A stretch of 42,471 nt of DNA from an uncultured Pelagibacteraceae bacterium (GCA_902583455.1 CACHVY010000005.1:1-42471), one strand, 5' to 3'; positions 9,218 to 17,333 are shown, numbered from the stretch's first letter. Notes: generated by a model from the letters alone, not told the origin. Made by a program: numbers and translations.

Positions 9218-9688
9218 ATGGATTTAAAAGAACTTTATCAAGAAATAATCTTAGATCACGGGAAGAACCCTAGGAATTTAGGTAAATTTGAAAATTTTAA
9301 TAAAGATGCCGAAGGTTACAACCCTTTATGTGGTGACAAAGTTCACGTTTATTTAAAATTAAATGAAGATAAAGAAATTGAAGATATATCTTTTGAAGGA
9401 CATGGCTGTGCAATTTCAATGGCATCAGCATCAATAATGACTGAATTAATGAAAGATAAAAAAAATCTCGAAGTAAAAGAAATCTTAAATGATTTTTTAG
9501 ATATGATTAAACAAAGTCCTGAATTAAAATCTCAATTAATCAAAGAGGACGAAAAAACTAAGCTAATGTCGCTTTCAGGAGTTAAACGATACCCAATGAG
9601 AGTAAAGTGTGCTACTATAGCATGGCATGCTTTAGCTTCGGCTATGAACTATAAAAAAGATGAAAATAATAGTGAGAAATTTATTTAA
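9218..9688 (+). CDS. sufU: SufU-type sulfur acceptor / IscU-like scaffold
   Basis: A 156-residue IscU-fold protein. Zinc/cluster ligands are Cys38, Asp40 (in CGDKV), Cys64 (GHGCAIS) and Cys131 (RVKCATIAWHAL). The gap of 67 residues between the second and third cysteines is much longer than in IscU (about 43) and matches SufU, where an extra segment sits here. SufU normally receives sulfur from SufS by a zinc ligand swap, as known in Bacillus. It lies 2 bases after sufS with no Shine-Dalgarno sequence, so translation is probably coupled. Confidence 0.9.
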   Translation: MDLKELYQEIILDHGKNPRNLGKFENFNKDAEGYNPLCGDKVHVYLKLNEDKEIEDISFEGHGCAISMASASIMTELMKDKKNLEVKEILNDFLDMIKQSPELKSQLIKEDEKTKLMSLSGVKRYPMRVKCATIAWHALASAMNYKKDENNSEKFI

Positions 9689-9690
9689 TT

Positions 9691-9990
9691 ATGGAACTTA
9701 AAGAAAAAATTATAGGGGAGATTAAAAAAATCTATGATCCTGAAATACCAGTCAATATTTATGACCTTGGTTTAATATACGATGTAAAAGTGGATGATAA
9801 AAATAATGTGGATGTAAAAATGACACTTACTACCCCTAACTGTCCTGTAGCGGAAAGTTTACCGATGGAAGTTGAAAACACAGTTAAAGAAGTTAAAGAA
9901 GTAAATAAAGTAAATTTAGAGTTGGTATGGGATCCACCCTGGGACAAATCAATGATTACAGAGGCAGGAAAATTAGAACTAAATCTATGA
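9691..9990 (+). CDS. sufT: SufT / MIP18-family (DUF59) Fe-S maturation protein
   Basis: A 99-residue single-domain MIP18 protein. Family signatures are DPEIPVNIYDLGLIY, the TLTTPNCPVAESLP motif with Cys51, and the C-terminal WDPPWDKSMITEAGKLEL. Such proteins help deliver or mature Fe-S clusters and are regularly found in suf operons, where they are called SufT. It follows sufU after 2 bases and overlaps sufA by 3 bases (the ATGA arrangement), so it belongs to the same transcript. Its precise biochemical role is not settled for the family. Confidence 0.88.
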   Translation: MELKEKIIGEIKKIYDPEIPVNIYDLGLIYDVKVDDKNNVDVKMTLTTPNCPVAESLPMEVENTVKEVKEVNKVNLELVWDPPWDKSMITEAGKLELNL

Positions 9991-10316
9991 CACAGGTAAT
10001 TAAATTAAGCGATAAAGCCGCTGATAGAATTAAAGAAATACTTTCAAAAAATAAAGATTCATTGGGTGTAAGGATTGGCGTAAAGAGTGGAGGTTGTGCA
10101 GGAATGTCTTACATCATGGAATATGCAAAAACTCAACAACCAAATGATGAATTAATAGAAGATAAAGGTGTTAAGGTTTTTATAGACCCAAGTGCAATAA
10201 TGTATCTTCTTGGAACAGAAATGGATTACAAAGTAGAAGAATTCTCATCTTCATTCGTATTTAATAATCCAAACGAAACTGAACGTTGTGGATGCGGCGA
10301 GTCTTTTAAAATATAA
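9987..10316 (+). CDS. sufA: A-type Fe-S carrier SufA/IscA-like
   Basis: A 109-residue A-type carrier that passes clusters to target apoproteins. The three cluster cysteines are Cys37 (SGGCAGM), Cys101 and Cys103 (CGCGESF). I chose the ATG at 9987, giving MTQVIKLSDKAADRI, instead of an upstream in-frame ATG at 9927: the chosen start overlaps the previous stop as ATGA and gives the standard family length. It is the last gene of the suf operon and ends 5 bases from the convergent glnA stop. Confidence 0.95.
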   Translation: MTQVIKLSDKAADRIKEILSKNKDSLGVRIGVKSGGCAGMSYIMEYAKTQQPNDELIEDKGVKVFIDPSAIMYLLGTEMDYKVEEFSSSFVFNNPNETERCGCGESFKI

Positions 10317-10321
10317 TTAAA

Positions 10322-11728
10322 TTAACAACTGTAATACATCTCAAATTCAATTGGATGTGGAGTATGTTCAAAATTATGAACTTCTTCCATCTTCAATGAA
10401 ATGTATGCATCAATCTGGTCGTCTGTGAAAACACCACCTTCAGTTAAGAATTTTCTATCCTTATCTAAACTCTCCATTGCTTCTCTTAATGAACCACAGA
10501 CAGTTGGAATTTTACTTACTTCTTCCTCTGATAATGCATAAAGGTCTTTATCAAAAGATTTACCAGGATTGATTTTATTTTTAATTCCATCTAACCCAGC
10601 CATTAACATTGCAGCAAAAGTTAAGTAAGGATTTCCAGCAGCATCACCAAATCTAATTTCACATCTTGCAGCTTTTTTACTTAATGTTATTGGTATTCTG
10701 CATGAAGCTGATCTATTTCTTGCAGAATAAGCTAATAATACTGGCGCCTCAAATCCAGGAATTAATCTTTTATAACTATTAGTTGTTGCGTTAGAAAATG
10801 CGTTGATCGCTTTAGCGTGTTTTAAAATTCCACCAATATAGTTTAAAGCAAGATCGGATAGTCCAGCATATTTATCCCCTGAAAATAATGCCTTATCACC
10901 TTTCCATATAGATTGGTGCACGTGCATTCCAGAACCATTATCGCCTTTAACTGGTTTAGGCATAAATGTAGCTGTCTTACCAAATGAGTGAGATACCATG
11001 TGAACGGCGTACTTATAAAGTTGCAAATTATCTGCTTGATCTACAAGTGTTCCAAAGTACATACCTAACTCGTGTTGGCTTGGTGCTACTTCATGGTGAT
11101 GTTTTTCAACTTTAATACCCATGTCTTTCATAGCTTTTAAATATTCACTTCTCATGTCTTGGGCACTATCAACCGGAGGCACTGGGAAATACCCACCTTT
11201 GATACCAGGTCTGTGACCCATGTTTCCATTGTCATAGTCTTTACCTGTATTGTAAGGACCTTCAGTACTATCTATTTTAAAACCTGTTTCATTCATGTCG
11301 TTTTTAAACTTAACGTCATCAAATACAAAAAATTCTGCTTCTGGACCAAAAAATGCTTTATCACCAATACCTGATTTCTTTAAATATGCTTCAGCTTTTT
11401 TCGCTGTTCCTCTTGGATCTCTCTCGTACGGATCTTTTTTAATCGCGTCTAAAATATCGCAAAAAATATTTAGAGTATTATGCGATGTAAAAGGATCTAC
11501 AATTGCTCTTGATAAATCTGGTTTCAAGATCATGTCAGACTCATTAATTGCTTTCCAGCCAGCAATTGATGAACCATCAAAAAATATTCCGTCTTCTAAC
11601 ATATCACCATCTACTACTTTGGCATCCATAGTAACATGTTGAAGTTTTCCTCTAGGATCAGTAAATCTTAGATCTACGTATTCTATTTCTTTGTCTTTTA
11701 TTGTTTTTAATACATTGTTTGCGCTCAT
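10322..11728 (-). CDS. glnA: type I glutamine synthetase
   Basis: Makes glutamine from glutamate, ammonia and ATP; the main ammonia assimilation step. The start at 11728 gives 468 residues, standard for GSI-beta dodecamers; a longer open frame to 11881 exists but adds 51 residues unlike the family. The Shine-Dalgarno GGAG lies just upstream of 11728. Visible motifs are [37 protein letters not shown] and NRSASCRIP. Tyr397 in [10 protein letters not shown] sits exactly at the adenylylation position of E. coli, so covalent control by GlnE is possible. It converges with the suf operon. Confidence 0.97.
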   Translation of the reverse strand: MSANNVLKTIKDKEIEYVDLRFTDPRGKLQHVTMDAKVVDGDMLEDGIFFDGSSIAGWKAINESDMILKPDLSRAIVDPFTSHNTLNIFCDILDAIKKDPYERDPRGTAKKAEAYLKKSGIGDKAFFGPEAEFFVFDDVKFKNDMNETGFKIDSTEGPYNTGKDYDNGNMGHRPGIKGGYFPVPPVDSAQDMRSEYLKAMKDMGIKVEKHHHEVAPSQHELGMYFGTLVDQADNLQLYKYAVHMVSHSFGKTATFMPKPVKGDNGSGMHVHQSIWKGDKALFSGDKYAGLSDLALNYIGGILKHAKAINAFSNATTNSYKRLIPGFEAPVLLAYSARNRSASCRIPITLSKKAARCEIRFGDAAGNPYLTFAAMLMAGLDGIKNKINPGKSFDKDLYALSEEEVSKIPTVCGSLREAMESLDKDRKFLTEGGVFTDDQIDAYISLKMEEVHNFEHTPHPIEFEMYYSC

Positions 11729-11765
11729 AATAATCTCCAAATTTGTTGGATTAGTATCAAAATTA

Positions 11766-11771
11766 ATTATA
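11766..11771 (-). promoter_or_regulatory. candidate glnA -10 box
   Basis: A perfect TATAAT on the minus strand, about 38 bases upstream of the glnA ATG, would start transcription near 11759 and give a leader of about 30 bases containing the GGAG Shine-Dalgarno sequence. No good -35 box is present, which suggests an activator is needed. No NtrC site (TGC-N11-GCA) was found. Confidence 0.4.
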
Positions 11772-11862
11772 ATTTGATCCTGAAATAAATTAATATCACC
11801 TATGCGATTTAAGCATGGGTTTAATAAAGTAAATTGCTTTTTTGCAACAATCAAAGGTTGAA

Positions 11863-12345
11863 ATGAGTTCAATATTAACAAATGAGGCAGTGATAAGAGT
11901 TCAAAAGGCTCTTAACGAATTCAATGAAGACATTAAGGTTATAATTTTGGAAAGCACTGCAAGAACAGCAAAAGATGCTGCCAATGCACTTAACTGTGAA
12001 ATTGGGGCAATAGTTAAAAGTTTACTTTTAAAAGCTGATGATGGATTTATTTTATGTTTGATACCCGGCGATAAAAAATGTTCTTTAAATAAATTAAAAA
12101 AAATAATTTCAAAAAAAGATGTTTGTATGGCCAATGCAGATCAAGTTAAAGAAAACACAGGTTTTAGTATCGGAGGTGTTTCACCGGTAGGTCATTTAAA
12201 AAAAATTGACGTTTTAGTCGACAAAACATTTGATAGATTTAAAGATGTTTTTGCTGCAGCAGGCCATCCAAATAGTATTTTTAAAATAAGTAACTTAGAT
12301 CTTTTAAAAATTACTAATGGTAAAACTTTGGATATTTCAGAATGA
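11863..12345 (+). CDS. YbaK/EbsC-family aminoacyl-tRNA deacylase
   Basis: A 160-residue single-domain YbaK/ProX-type protein; family members hydrolyse mischarged aminoacyl-tRNA, often Cys-tRNA-Pro. The [25 protein letters not shown] stretch contains the conserved lysine of the active pocket, and GGVSPVGH and [12 protein letters not shown] match the family. I chose the ATG at 11863, which follows AAAGG, over a TTG at 11842. It overlaps the next gene, an EamA exporter, by 4 bases (ATGA), so they are co-transcribed. Which amino acid it edits cannot be read from the sequence. Confidence 0.88.
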   Translation: MSSILTNEAVIRVQKALNEFNEDIKVIILESTARTAKDAANALNCEIGAIVKSLLLKADDGFILCLIPGDKKCSLNKLKKIISKKDVCMANADQVKENTGFSIGGVSPVGHLKKIDVLVDKTFDRFKDVFAAAGHPNSIFKISNLDLLKITNGKTLDISE

Positions 12346-13235
12346 GACAGCCCAATTTAATTGACTATTCTTTGCTCGTTTTTTTAGCTGTAATTTGGGC
12401 TTCAGCTTTTTTTAATATTAAAATTGCAACAGAGTCTTTTGGACCAATAACCATTGCTTTTATTAGAGTTTTCCTAGGCTCAATTCCCTTACTTATTTTA
12501 TGTAGTATTAAAAATATTAAAATTGAAGCGTTTTCAAAAGACTGGCTTTGGTTTGCATCAATTGGATTTATAAATCTTGTGTTACCATTTTTTTTAATTG
12601 CTTATGGAGTTAAGCAAGTTCAAAGTAATTTAGCAGCAATATTAATGTCAACTTCACCCTTAACCTCAACGCTGTTAGCTCATGTATTCATTAAAAATGA
12701 GAAAATAAATCTCTTAAAAATTATTGGTGTTTCCGTTGGCTTTGCAGGTATTGTTTATCTATTTTCTGATGATTTTTTAATTAATGAAAATAACATCTTT
12801 TCAGCATTTTGTATATTAATGGGATCTTTAGGCTACGTTATTGGCGGTATTTTAACTTTAAAAATAAGCAAAAAGAAAAACGAAAATGTTACAGCGTCCA
12901 TTTTAATTTGGGCTACAATAATTCTATTACCGATATGTTTTATTTTAGAAAAACCTTGGAATTATAGTCCATCGGTAAACTCTCTTATTTCAATAATTTA
13001 CTTAGGTTTAATTACAACAGGTTTGGCATGGGTTTTAAGATTTAAAGTTTTAAAAGAAAATGGCTTAGTATTTCAGTCACAAGTAGCTTATTTAATTCCA
13101 ATTTTTGGAGTTGTTTTGGGGTACATTTTTTTAGGAGAAATTATTACAGATAAAGTAATTATAGCGTTAGTTGCAATTATCCTTGGAATATATCTTGTAA
13201 AAAAATCTACTAAAAGAATTCCAATTAAAGTTTAA
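12342..13235 (+). CDS. EamA-type drug/metabolite transporter (DMT superfamily)
   Basis: A 297-residue inner-membrane protein with about ten hydrophobic helices arranged as two EamA repeats; the first starts with LVFLAVIWASAFFNIKIATE and the second with the IWATIILL region. Such proteins usually export amino acids, metabolites or drugs; the substrate is unknown. It is translationally coupled to the YbaK gene and is followed by a second, distinct EamA gene 65 bases later. Confidence 0.88.
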   Translation: MRQPNLIDYSLLVFLAVIWASAFFNIKIATESFGPITIAFIRVFLGSIPLLILCSIKNIKIEAFSKDWLWFASIGFINLVLPFFLIAYGVKQVQSNLAAILMSTSPLTSTLLAHVFIKNEKINLLKIIGVSVGFAGIVYLFSDDFLINENNIFSAFCILMGSLGYVIGGILTLKISKKKNENVTASILIWATIILLPICFILEKPWNYSPSVNSLISIIYLGLITTGLAWVLRFKVLKENGLVFQSQVAYLIPIFGVVLGYIFLGEIITDKVIIALVAIILGIYLVKKSTKRIPIKV

Positions 13236-13268
13236 TTTTAAACTTGATTCAACTTTAGGTTTTTCTGT

Positions 13269-13284
13269 GGTTTCACGTGAAATT
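13269..13284. promoter_or_regulatory. parS-like palindrome TTTCACGTGAAA
   Basis: A perfect 12-base palindrome at 13271-13282 sits in the 65-base gap between the two EamA genes. Extended to 16 bases it matches the bacterial parS consensus TGTTnCACGTGAAACA at 13 of 16 positions, and 13 of the 14 bases of the core GTTTCACGTGAAAC. It also lies just before a TATAAC (13287-13292) that could be the -10 box of the second EamA gene, so an ordinary repressor operator is the alternative. No parAB genes are in the window. Confidence 0.5.
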
Positions 13285-13300
13285 GATATAACTTAATTGA

Positions 13301-14155
13301 ATGAAAAATAGTTTATCTTTTGCGTTTATCCTTTTATGGTCATCAGCTTTTGTTACAACTAAACCCATAGTTGATAACAGTGATCCATTTTCTGCATTAG
13401 CTTTTAGATTTCTTATAGTGGCTATTGGTTTTTTGGTTTATGCAAAATATAAAAAAATTTCACTATCATTAGGGAGAAAAGAATTATCCAATTCAATTTT
13501 AAGTGGAGTTTTGTTTCACGGAATTTATTTGGGTGGTGTTTTTTACTCAGTCTCCCTCGGTATCCCAACAGGTATAACTGCTCTCATAGTTACAATGCAA
13601 CCAATTCTAACAAACGCATTAGCTGGACCAATTTTAAATGAAAAAGTTGGCTGGAGACAGTGGGTTGGAGTAATACTTGGATTTACTGGGGCTGCAATCG
13701 TTCTAGGTTTTGATCTTGGAGAAAGTTTACCCTCTGTAGGTATCATAGCATCATTTATAGCCTTGGCATCTATTACATCTGCAACTTTGTTACAAAAGAA
13801 ATTTGGAGGAAATGCTCCATTACCAGTAAGCAACATGTATCAAGCTGCGGGAGGATGCATGTTTCATATTTTAATAGTTATTTTTTTTGCTGATGCATTT
13901 ATTAATTTTAACAAAACATTTTTAATTGCAATGAGCCATCAAATATTTTTAGTATCCTTTGGTGCTTTTACAATTTTAATGTATTTGATAAAAAATAATT
14001 CAGCGAGTAAAACTGTAACAATTTTTTTCCTAATTCCAGCAACAACTGCAATTATTGCTTGGATATTTTTGAATGAACAACTTTCTAATCTAGATATTTT
14101 TGGATTTGTGGTCGCATCTCTTGGTGTTTACTTAGCTACAAGAAAAACTAGTTAA
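13301..14155 (+). CDS. second EamA-type drug/metabolite transporter
   Basis: A 284-residue membrane protein with ten predicted helices and two EamA repeats: the N-terminal repeat carries FAFILLWSSAFVTTKPIVD and GIPTGITALIVTMQPILT, the C-terminal one ends SLGVYLATRKTS. Family members export small metabolites or toxic compounds; the substrate is unknown. It probably has its own promoter with a very short leader, because TATAAC lies 9 bases before the ATG, next to the parS-like palindrome. It is not a close copy of the EamA gene upstream. Confidence 0.88.
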   Translation: MKNSLSFAFILLWSSAFVTTKPIVDNSDPFSALAFRFLIVAIGFLVYAKYKKISLSLGRKELSNSILSGVLFHGIYLGGVFYSVSLGIPTGITALIVTMQPILTNALAGPILNEKVGWRQWVGVILGFTGAAIVLGFDLGESLPSVGIIASFIALASITSATLLQKKFGGNAPLPVSNMYQAAGGCMFHILIVIFFADAFINFNKTFLIAMSHQIFLVSFGAFTILMYLIKNNSASKTVTIFFLIPATTAIIAWIFLNEQLSNLDIFGFVVASLGVYLATRKTS

Positions 14156-14257
14156 AAACTTAGAAGTTAAGCGTAATATTTCTACAACTTAAAATTGAAA
14201 ATAAAATTGCTCGTTTACAGAGTGTCCAAAAAGAGTTTTAATTAGAATTATATAAAT

Positions 14258-15958
14258 ATGGCTAAGACAAAAAAAGCTATTAAAAGAAGAAGAAAGAAAA
14301 CAAAAAAGTCGATTAAAAGAAAGAAAAAACTTAAAAGCGGAACGACAAGGAAACTTTCTAAATCATCAAAAAAAGCTAAGTCGAAGTCAAAAAAGCGTAA
14401 AACAAATGGAGGAAAAATGAGTGCAGAAATGAAATTGTCTTCTGTTCTGGATACATCTCATTTGAAGGTCAAATTTCCGTTTAAAGCTAAATACGGAAAC
14501 TACATTAACGGTAAATTTGTAGAGCCTAAATCTGGAAAGTATTTTGACAATACTTCTCCGATTTCAAATGAAAAAATCTGTGCAGTTGCAAGATCAAATG
14601 AAAAAGACGTGGATGCAGCATTAGATGCAGCTCACGCAGCTTTTCCGTCTTGGGGTAAAACTTCAATTACGGAAAGATCTAACATGTTACTTAAAGTAGC
14701 TGATGCGATTGAGAAAAACTTAAACACATTAGCTGTAGCAGAGTGTTTAGATAATGGTAAGCCAATCAGAGAATGTATGGCTGCAGACCTACCTTTAGTG
14801 ATCGATCACTGGAGATATTTTGCAGGTGTAATTAGAGCTGAAGAAGGTTCAATTGCTGAAATTAGCAGCGGTGAATATTCTTACCATATACCTGAGCCAC
14901 TAGGTGTAGTTGGACAAATTATACCTTGGAACTTCCCTTTACTAATGGCAACTTGGAAACTTGCTCCAGCATTAGCAGCTGGTAACTGTGTGGTATTAAA
15001 ACCTGCAGAGCAAACTCCAGCTTCGATCATGGTATTGATGGAACTTATTGGTGATATATTACCTCCAGGTGTAGTTAACATTGTAAGCGGTTTTGGTTTA
15101 GAAGCTGGTAAACCTTTAGCATCTTCTAAAAGAATAAGAAAAGTTGCTTTCACTGGTGAAACAACAACTGGTAGATTGATAATGCAATACGCATCACAAA
15201 ACTTAATTCCAATTACATTAGAATTAGGTGGTAAATCTCCTAACATTTATTTTGAAGACGTTATGGATAAAGACGATGACTTCTTCGACAAATGTCTAGA
15301 AGGTTTTGCGATGTTTACATTAAACCAAGGAGAAGTTTGTACTTGTCCAAGTAGAGCTTTAGTACAAGAGTCTATCTATGACAAGTTCATGGAAAGAGCT
15401 GTTGCAAGAACTAAAGCAGTTAAACAAGACAATCCTTTAAAAATGGAAACAATGATTGGTGCGCAAGCTTCATTAGAACAAATGGAAAAAATCAAATCTT
15501 ATCTAGATTTAGGTAAGAAAGAAGGTGCCAAAGTTCTATGTGGAGGAAATGTTGCTAAAATCAATAGTGGTTTAGAAAAAGGAAACTACATTGAGCCAAC
15601 TATTTTCGAAGGTAAAAATGACATGAGAATATTCCAAGAAGAAATTTTTGGACCTGTTGTTTCTGTAACTAAATTTAAAGACGAGAAAGAAGCATTAGAA
15701 ATTGCTAATGACACTCTTTATGGTTTAGGTGCAGGAGTATGGACTAGAAATGGTAATCGTGCGTTTAGAATGGGTAGAGAAATCCAAGCTGGTAGAGTTT
15801 GGACAAACTGCTATCACGCATATCCAGCTCATGCTGCTTTCGGTGGATACAAACAATCTGGTATCGGAAGAGAAACACATAAAATGATGCTTAACCACTA
15901 CAGACAAGTGAAGAACTTACACGTGTCTTACAGTGAAAAGAAATTAGGCTTCTTTTAA
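14258..15958 (+). CDS. ExaC/AldB-type aldehyde dehydrogenase with lysine-rich N-terminal tail
   Basis: NAD(P)-dependent oxidation of an aldehyde (acetaldehyde is typical of the ExaC/AldB subgroup) to the acid. From residue 54 the protein is a full-length enzyme of 513 residues. Numbered from that Met, Glu269 (in [10 protein letters not shown]) and Cys308 ([11 protein letters not shown], with the ExaC-type second cysteine) are the catalytic pair; IIPWNFPLL and FTGETTTGR form the cofactor site. The first 53 residues are extraordinary: 23 Lys, 6 Arg and no acidic residue, resembling a histone H1 tail. A strong GGAGG (14408-14412) precedes an internal ATG at 14417, so two forms may be made. DUF779, the usual ExaC partner, follows. 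Confidence 0.93.
   Translation: MAKTKKAIKRRRKKTKKSIKRKKKLKSGTTRKLSKSSKKAKSKSKKRKTNGGKMSAEMKLSSVLDTSHLKVKFPFKAKYGNYINGKFVEPKSGKYFDNTSPISNEKICAVARSNEKDVDAALDAAHAAFPSWGKTSITERSNMLLKVADAIEKNLNTLAVAECLDNGKPIRECMAADLPLVIDHWRYFAGVIRAEEGSIAEISSGEYSYHIPEPLGVVGQIIPWNFPLLMATWKLAPALAAGNCVVLKPAEQTPASIMVLMELIGDILPPGVVNIVSGFGLEAGKPLASSKRIRKVAFTGETTTGRLIMQYASQNLIPITLELGGKSPNIYFEDVMDKDDDFFDKCLEGFAMFTLNQGEVCTCPSRALVQESIYDKFMERAVARTKAVKQDNPLKMETMIGAQASLEQMEKIKSYLDLGKKEGAKVLCGGNVAKINSGLEKGNYIEPTIFEGKNDMRIFQEEIFGPVVSVTKFKDEKEALEIANDTLYGLGAGVWTRNGNRAFRMGREIQAGRVWTNCYHAYPAHAAFGGYKQSGIGRETHKMMLNHYRQVKNLHVSYSEKKLGFF
14408..14419 (+). promoter_or_regulatory. internal Shine-Dalgarno and start codon of the aldehyde dehydrogenase
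   Basis: GGAGG at 14408-14412 is followed after four bases by ATG at 14417-14419, in frame with the upstream open frame. It is one of the best ribosome binding sites in this window, where many genes have none. It would yield the family-length enzyme without the basic tail. The upstream ATG at 14258 has no Shine-Dalgarno sequence and a TATAAA only 2 bases before it. Confidence 0.7.
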
Positions 15959-15975
15959 ACAATAATTAATATATA

Positions 15976-16001
15976 ATGGCCCGTGAGGAATCACGGGCCA
16001 T
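15976..16001 (+). terminator. perfect 11-bp stem-loop between aldehyde dehydrogenase and DUF779 genes
   Basis: ATGGCCCGTGA (15976-15986) pairs perfectly with TCACGGGCCAT (15991-16001) around a GGAA tetraloop. This is the most GC-rich short stretch nearby. It is followed by ATTTTAT, a weak U-tract, so it could terminate most transcripts after the dehydrogenase gene and let some through, or protect the 3' end. An ATG inside it opens the DUF779 frame, but the family start lies at 16009, 7 bases after the stem. Confidence 0.75.
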
Positions 16002-16008
16002 ATTTTAT

Positions 16009-16359
16009 ATGAAAGTTAAAGCAACAGAATCCGCATTAAAACTACTTGAAGATATTAAAGCTCAACATGGTGATGAACTTTTATTTCATCAATCAGGCGG
16101 ATGTTGTGATGGCAGTGCTCCAATGTGCTATCCTAGGAAAGAATATTTAGTAGGTAATAGCGATGTTAAACTTGGAGAAATTGGTGGTATTCCTTTTTAT
16201 ATGAATGATGATCAATATGAAAAATGGAAACACACAGATTTAACTATTGATGCTGTCCAAGGTATTGGTGGAATGTTTTCTTTAGACAATGGAACAGGTC
16301 GAAGATTCCTTACAAAATCAGAAATTTGTTTAGTCGTAGACAACGACAAAAAAAATTAA
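16009..16359 (+). CDS. DUF779 protein, aldehyde dehydrogenase partner
   Basis: A 116-residue DUF779 protein recognised by LLFHQSGGCCDGSAPMC (Cys32, Cys33, Cys40) and by FSLDNGTGRRFLTKSE near the end. Genes of this family are characteristically found beside exaC/acetaldehyde dehydrogenase genes; a metal or thiol role is plausible from the cysteines but not shown. I chose the ATG at 16009: the longer frame from 15976 would translate through the perfect stem-loop and add 11 non-family residues. No Shine-Dalgarno sequence is visible. Confidence 0.85.
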   Translation: MKVKATESALKLLEDIKAQHGDELLFHQSGGCCDGSAPMCYPRKEYLVGNSDVKLGEIGGIPFYMNDDQYEKWKHTDLTIDAVQGIGGMFSLDNGTGRRFLTKSEICLVVDNDKKN

Positions 16360-16396
16360 TCAAAAATAAATATTTTAGTTAAAGATAATATGAAAC

Positions 16397-16437
16397 TTGA
16401 CTTATTGTCTTTTTCAAATATGTTATATTATAACATA
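16397..16437 (+). promoter_or_regulatory. promoter with 19-base palindromic operator upstream of the DsrE-like gene
   Basis: A -35 box TTGACT (16397-16402) is followed 16 bases later by TATGTT (16419-16424), a fair -10 box. Overlapping it is a perfect 19-base palindrome, TATGTTATA-T-TATAACATA (16419-16437). Such a dyad over the -10 box is the usual layout of a repressor operator. The regulator is not in the window; an ArsR-type sulfur-responsive repressor would fit the product, but that is a guess. Confidence 0.6.
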
Positions 16438-16459
16438 ACTCAAATTAGGAAAAATAATC

Positions 16460-16837
16460 ATGAAAATAGCTTATGTATTTAAAAGTAATATGGCAAGTAC
16501 CTTTCAACTTGGTACTATGATATTACCTCAATTAGAGGACAACTCTCACATGGTAGACGTTATAGGAATGTTTTTCTTTGACGATAATATTATGTGTCTT
16601 CAAAAAGGTAATCCGGTAGGAGAGCGTTTAGCAAAAATTGCAAAAGAAAAAAAGATGCTTTTAATGGTTTGTGACCAGTGTGCTGTGAGAAGGGAATTAG
16701 CCGAAGGTACTTTTGAGCAATGTGGAAGTGGAGAAGTTAAGGCTAAAGGTTTAGTTGATGGTGTTGTAGCTGGATGTTTTCCTCAATTATATTCTGCATT
16801 AGGACCAAATGCTCCAGATCAGGTCATTACACTTTAA
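16460..16837 (+). CDS. DsrE/DsrF-like sulfur-relay family protein
   Basis: A 125-residue protein with the DsrE-like fold pattern: an N-terminal beta strand MKIAYVFKSN, a central segment IGMFFFDDNIMCLQKGN, and MLLMVCDQCAVRRELAEG containing a CxxC pair (Cys71, Cys74); other cysteines are 46, 88 and 106. Relatives bind or transfer persulfide sulfur in the cytoplasm. AGGA (16447-16450) supports the ATG at 16460. It has its own promoter and palindromic operator. Its link to the neighbouring aldehyde dehydrogenase genes is unclear; sulfur transfer is inferred from the family only. Confidence 0.75.
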   Translation: MKIAYVFKSNMASTFQLGTMILPQLEDNSHMVDVIGMFFFDDNIMCLQKGNPVGERLAKIAKEKKMLLMVCDQCAVRRELAEGTFEQCGSGEVKAKGLVDGVVAGCFPQLYSALGPNAPDQVITL

Positions 16838-16866
16838 TAGTTATAATTTTAAAATTAATTAAATAT

Positions 16867-16899
16867 TTTAATCCTCTGTCCGCACAACAGAGGATTAAA
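16867..16899. terminator. bidirectional 13-bp stem-loop terminator
   Basis: TTTAATCCTCTGT (16867-16879) pairs perfectly with ACAGAGGATTAAA (16887-16899) around a 7-base loop. It lies between the convergent DsrE-like (+) and GYD (-) genes, 29 bases after one stop and 7 bases after the other on the opposite strand, so it can serve both. A/T-rich flanks lie on both sides. Confidence 0.75.
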
Positions 16900-16906
16900 T
16901 AAAAGT

Positions 16907-17230
16907 TTAGCCTGCAGGTTTATAAACCGAAGCTACTTTTCCTGCCATTTCTGCAGCTGACTTAATGTCAATTGCCTCGCAAATAGTCATGTTACTTATA
17001 GATCCACTGGCTTCTACAGCAAGTTTAATTGCTGCAACATTTGTGAAACTATCAGCTTCTACCACTGCTACGAAATCAACAGGTCCTCTTACAATATCAA
17101 ATGAGTGAACCTTTCCACCCATTGCTTGTGAAATTGCTTCAACTGCTTTTCCTCTATCTTGTCCTGGATCTTTAACAAATCCCTGAAAAGCTTGTGCTGA
17201 GTAATTTCCCATAACGTAAAATTTAGCCAT
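16907..17230 (-). CDS. GYD-domain protein
   Basis: A 107-residue single-domain protein of the GYD family (ferredoxin-like fold, function unknown), recognised by the FDIVRGPVDFVAVVEAD segment that corresponds to the GxYD region and by the ISNMTICEAI strand. It has no cysteine cluster or signal peptide and should be cytoplasmic. The leader has the strongest Shine-Dalgarno in the region (AAGGAGGA, complement of 17233-17240) and a minus-strand TATAAT at 17253-17258, which suggests high expression. It is divergent from the second aldehyde dehydrogenase gene. Confidence 0.8.
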   Translation of the reverse strand: MAKFYVMGNYSAQAFQGFVKDPGQDRGKAVEAISQAMGGKVHSFDIVRGPVDFVAVVEADSFTNVAAIKLAVEASGSISNMTICEAIDIKSAAEMAGKVASVYKPAG

Positions 17231-17252
17231 AATCCTCCTTTTTTATAAAATC

Positions 17253-17258
17253 ATTATA
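17253..17258 (-). promoter_or_regulatory. -10 box of the GYD gene
   Basis: A perfect minus-strand TATAAT lies 23 bases before the GYD start codon, so transcription would begin near 17246 with the AAGGAGGA ribosome site at the very start of the message. A clear -35 box is not seen. Confidence 0.45.
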
Positions 17259-17333
17259 GTACGAATATTGAATTTTTGTTGATATGATTTATTTGCACAC
17301 TAGACACTTCAAAAGGTCGTGCTAGATTAAAAT

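Noticed and set aside
11834..11847. Inverted repeat TTGC-TTTTTT-GCAA upstream of the YbaK gene as an NtrC site
   Set aside because: The half-sites are too short and the spacing is 6, not the 11 bases between TGC and GCA expected of NtrC.
11728..11881. Long glnA start extending the enzyme by 51 residues
   Set aside because: The extension has no resemblance to glutamine synthetase, while the ATG at 11728 has a GGAG ribosome site and places the adenylylation tyrosine at residue 397 as in E. coli.
15976..16008. Earlier ATG for the DUF779 gene
   Set aside because: These codons lie inside a perfect stem-loop and encode non-family residues; the ATG at 16009 gives the family N-terminus.
17300..17325. 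Imperfect dyad CTAGACAC ... GTGCTAG before the second aldehyde dehydrogenase
   Set aside because: One arm needs a bulge and the pairing is short; it is not convincing as an operator or hairpin.
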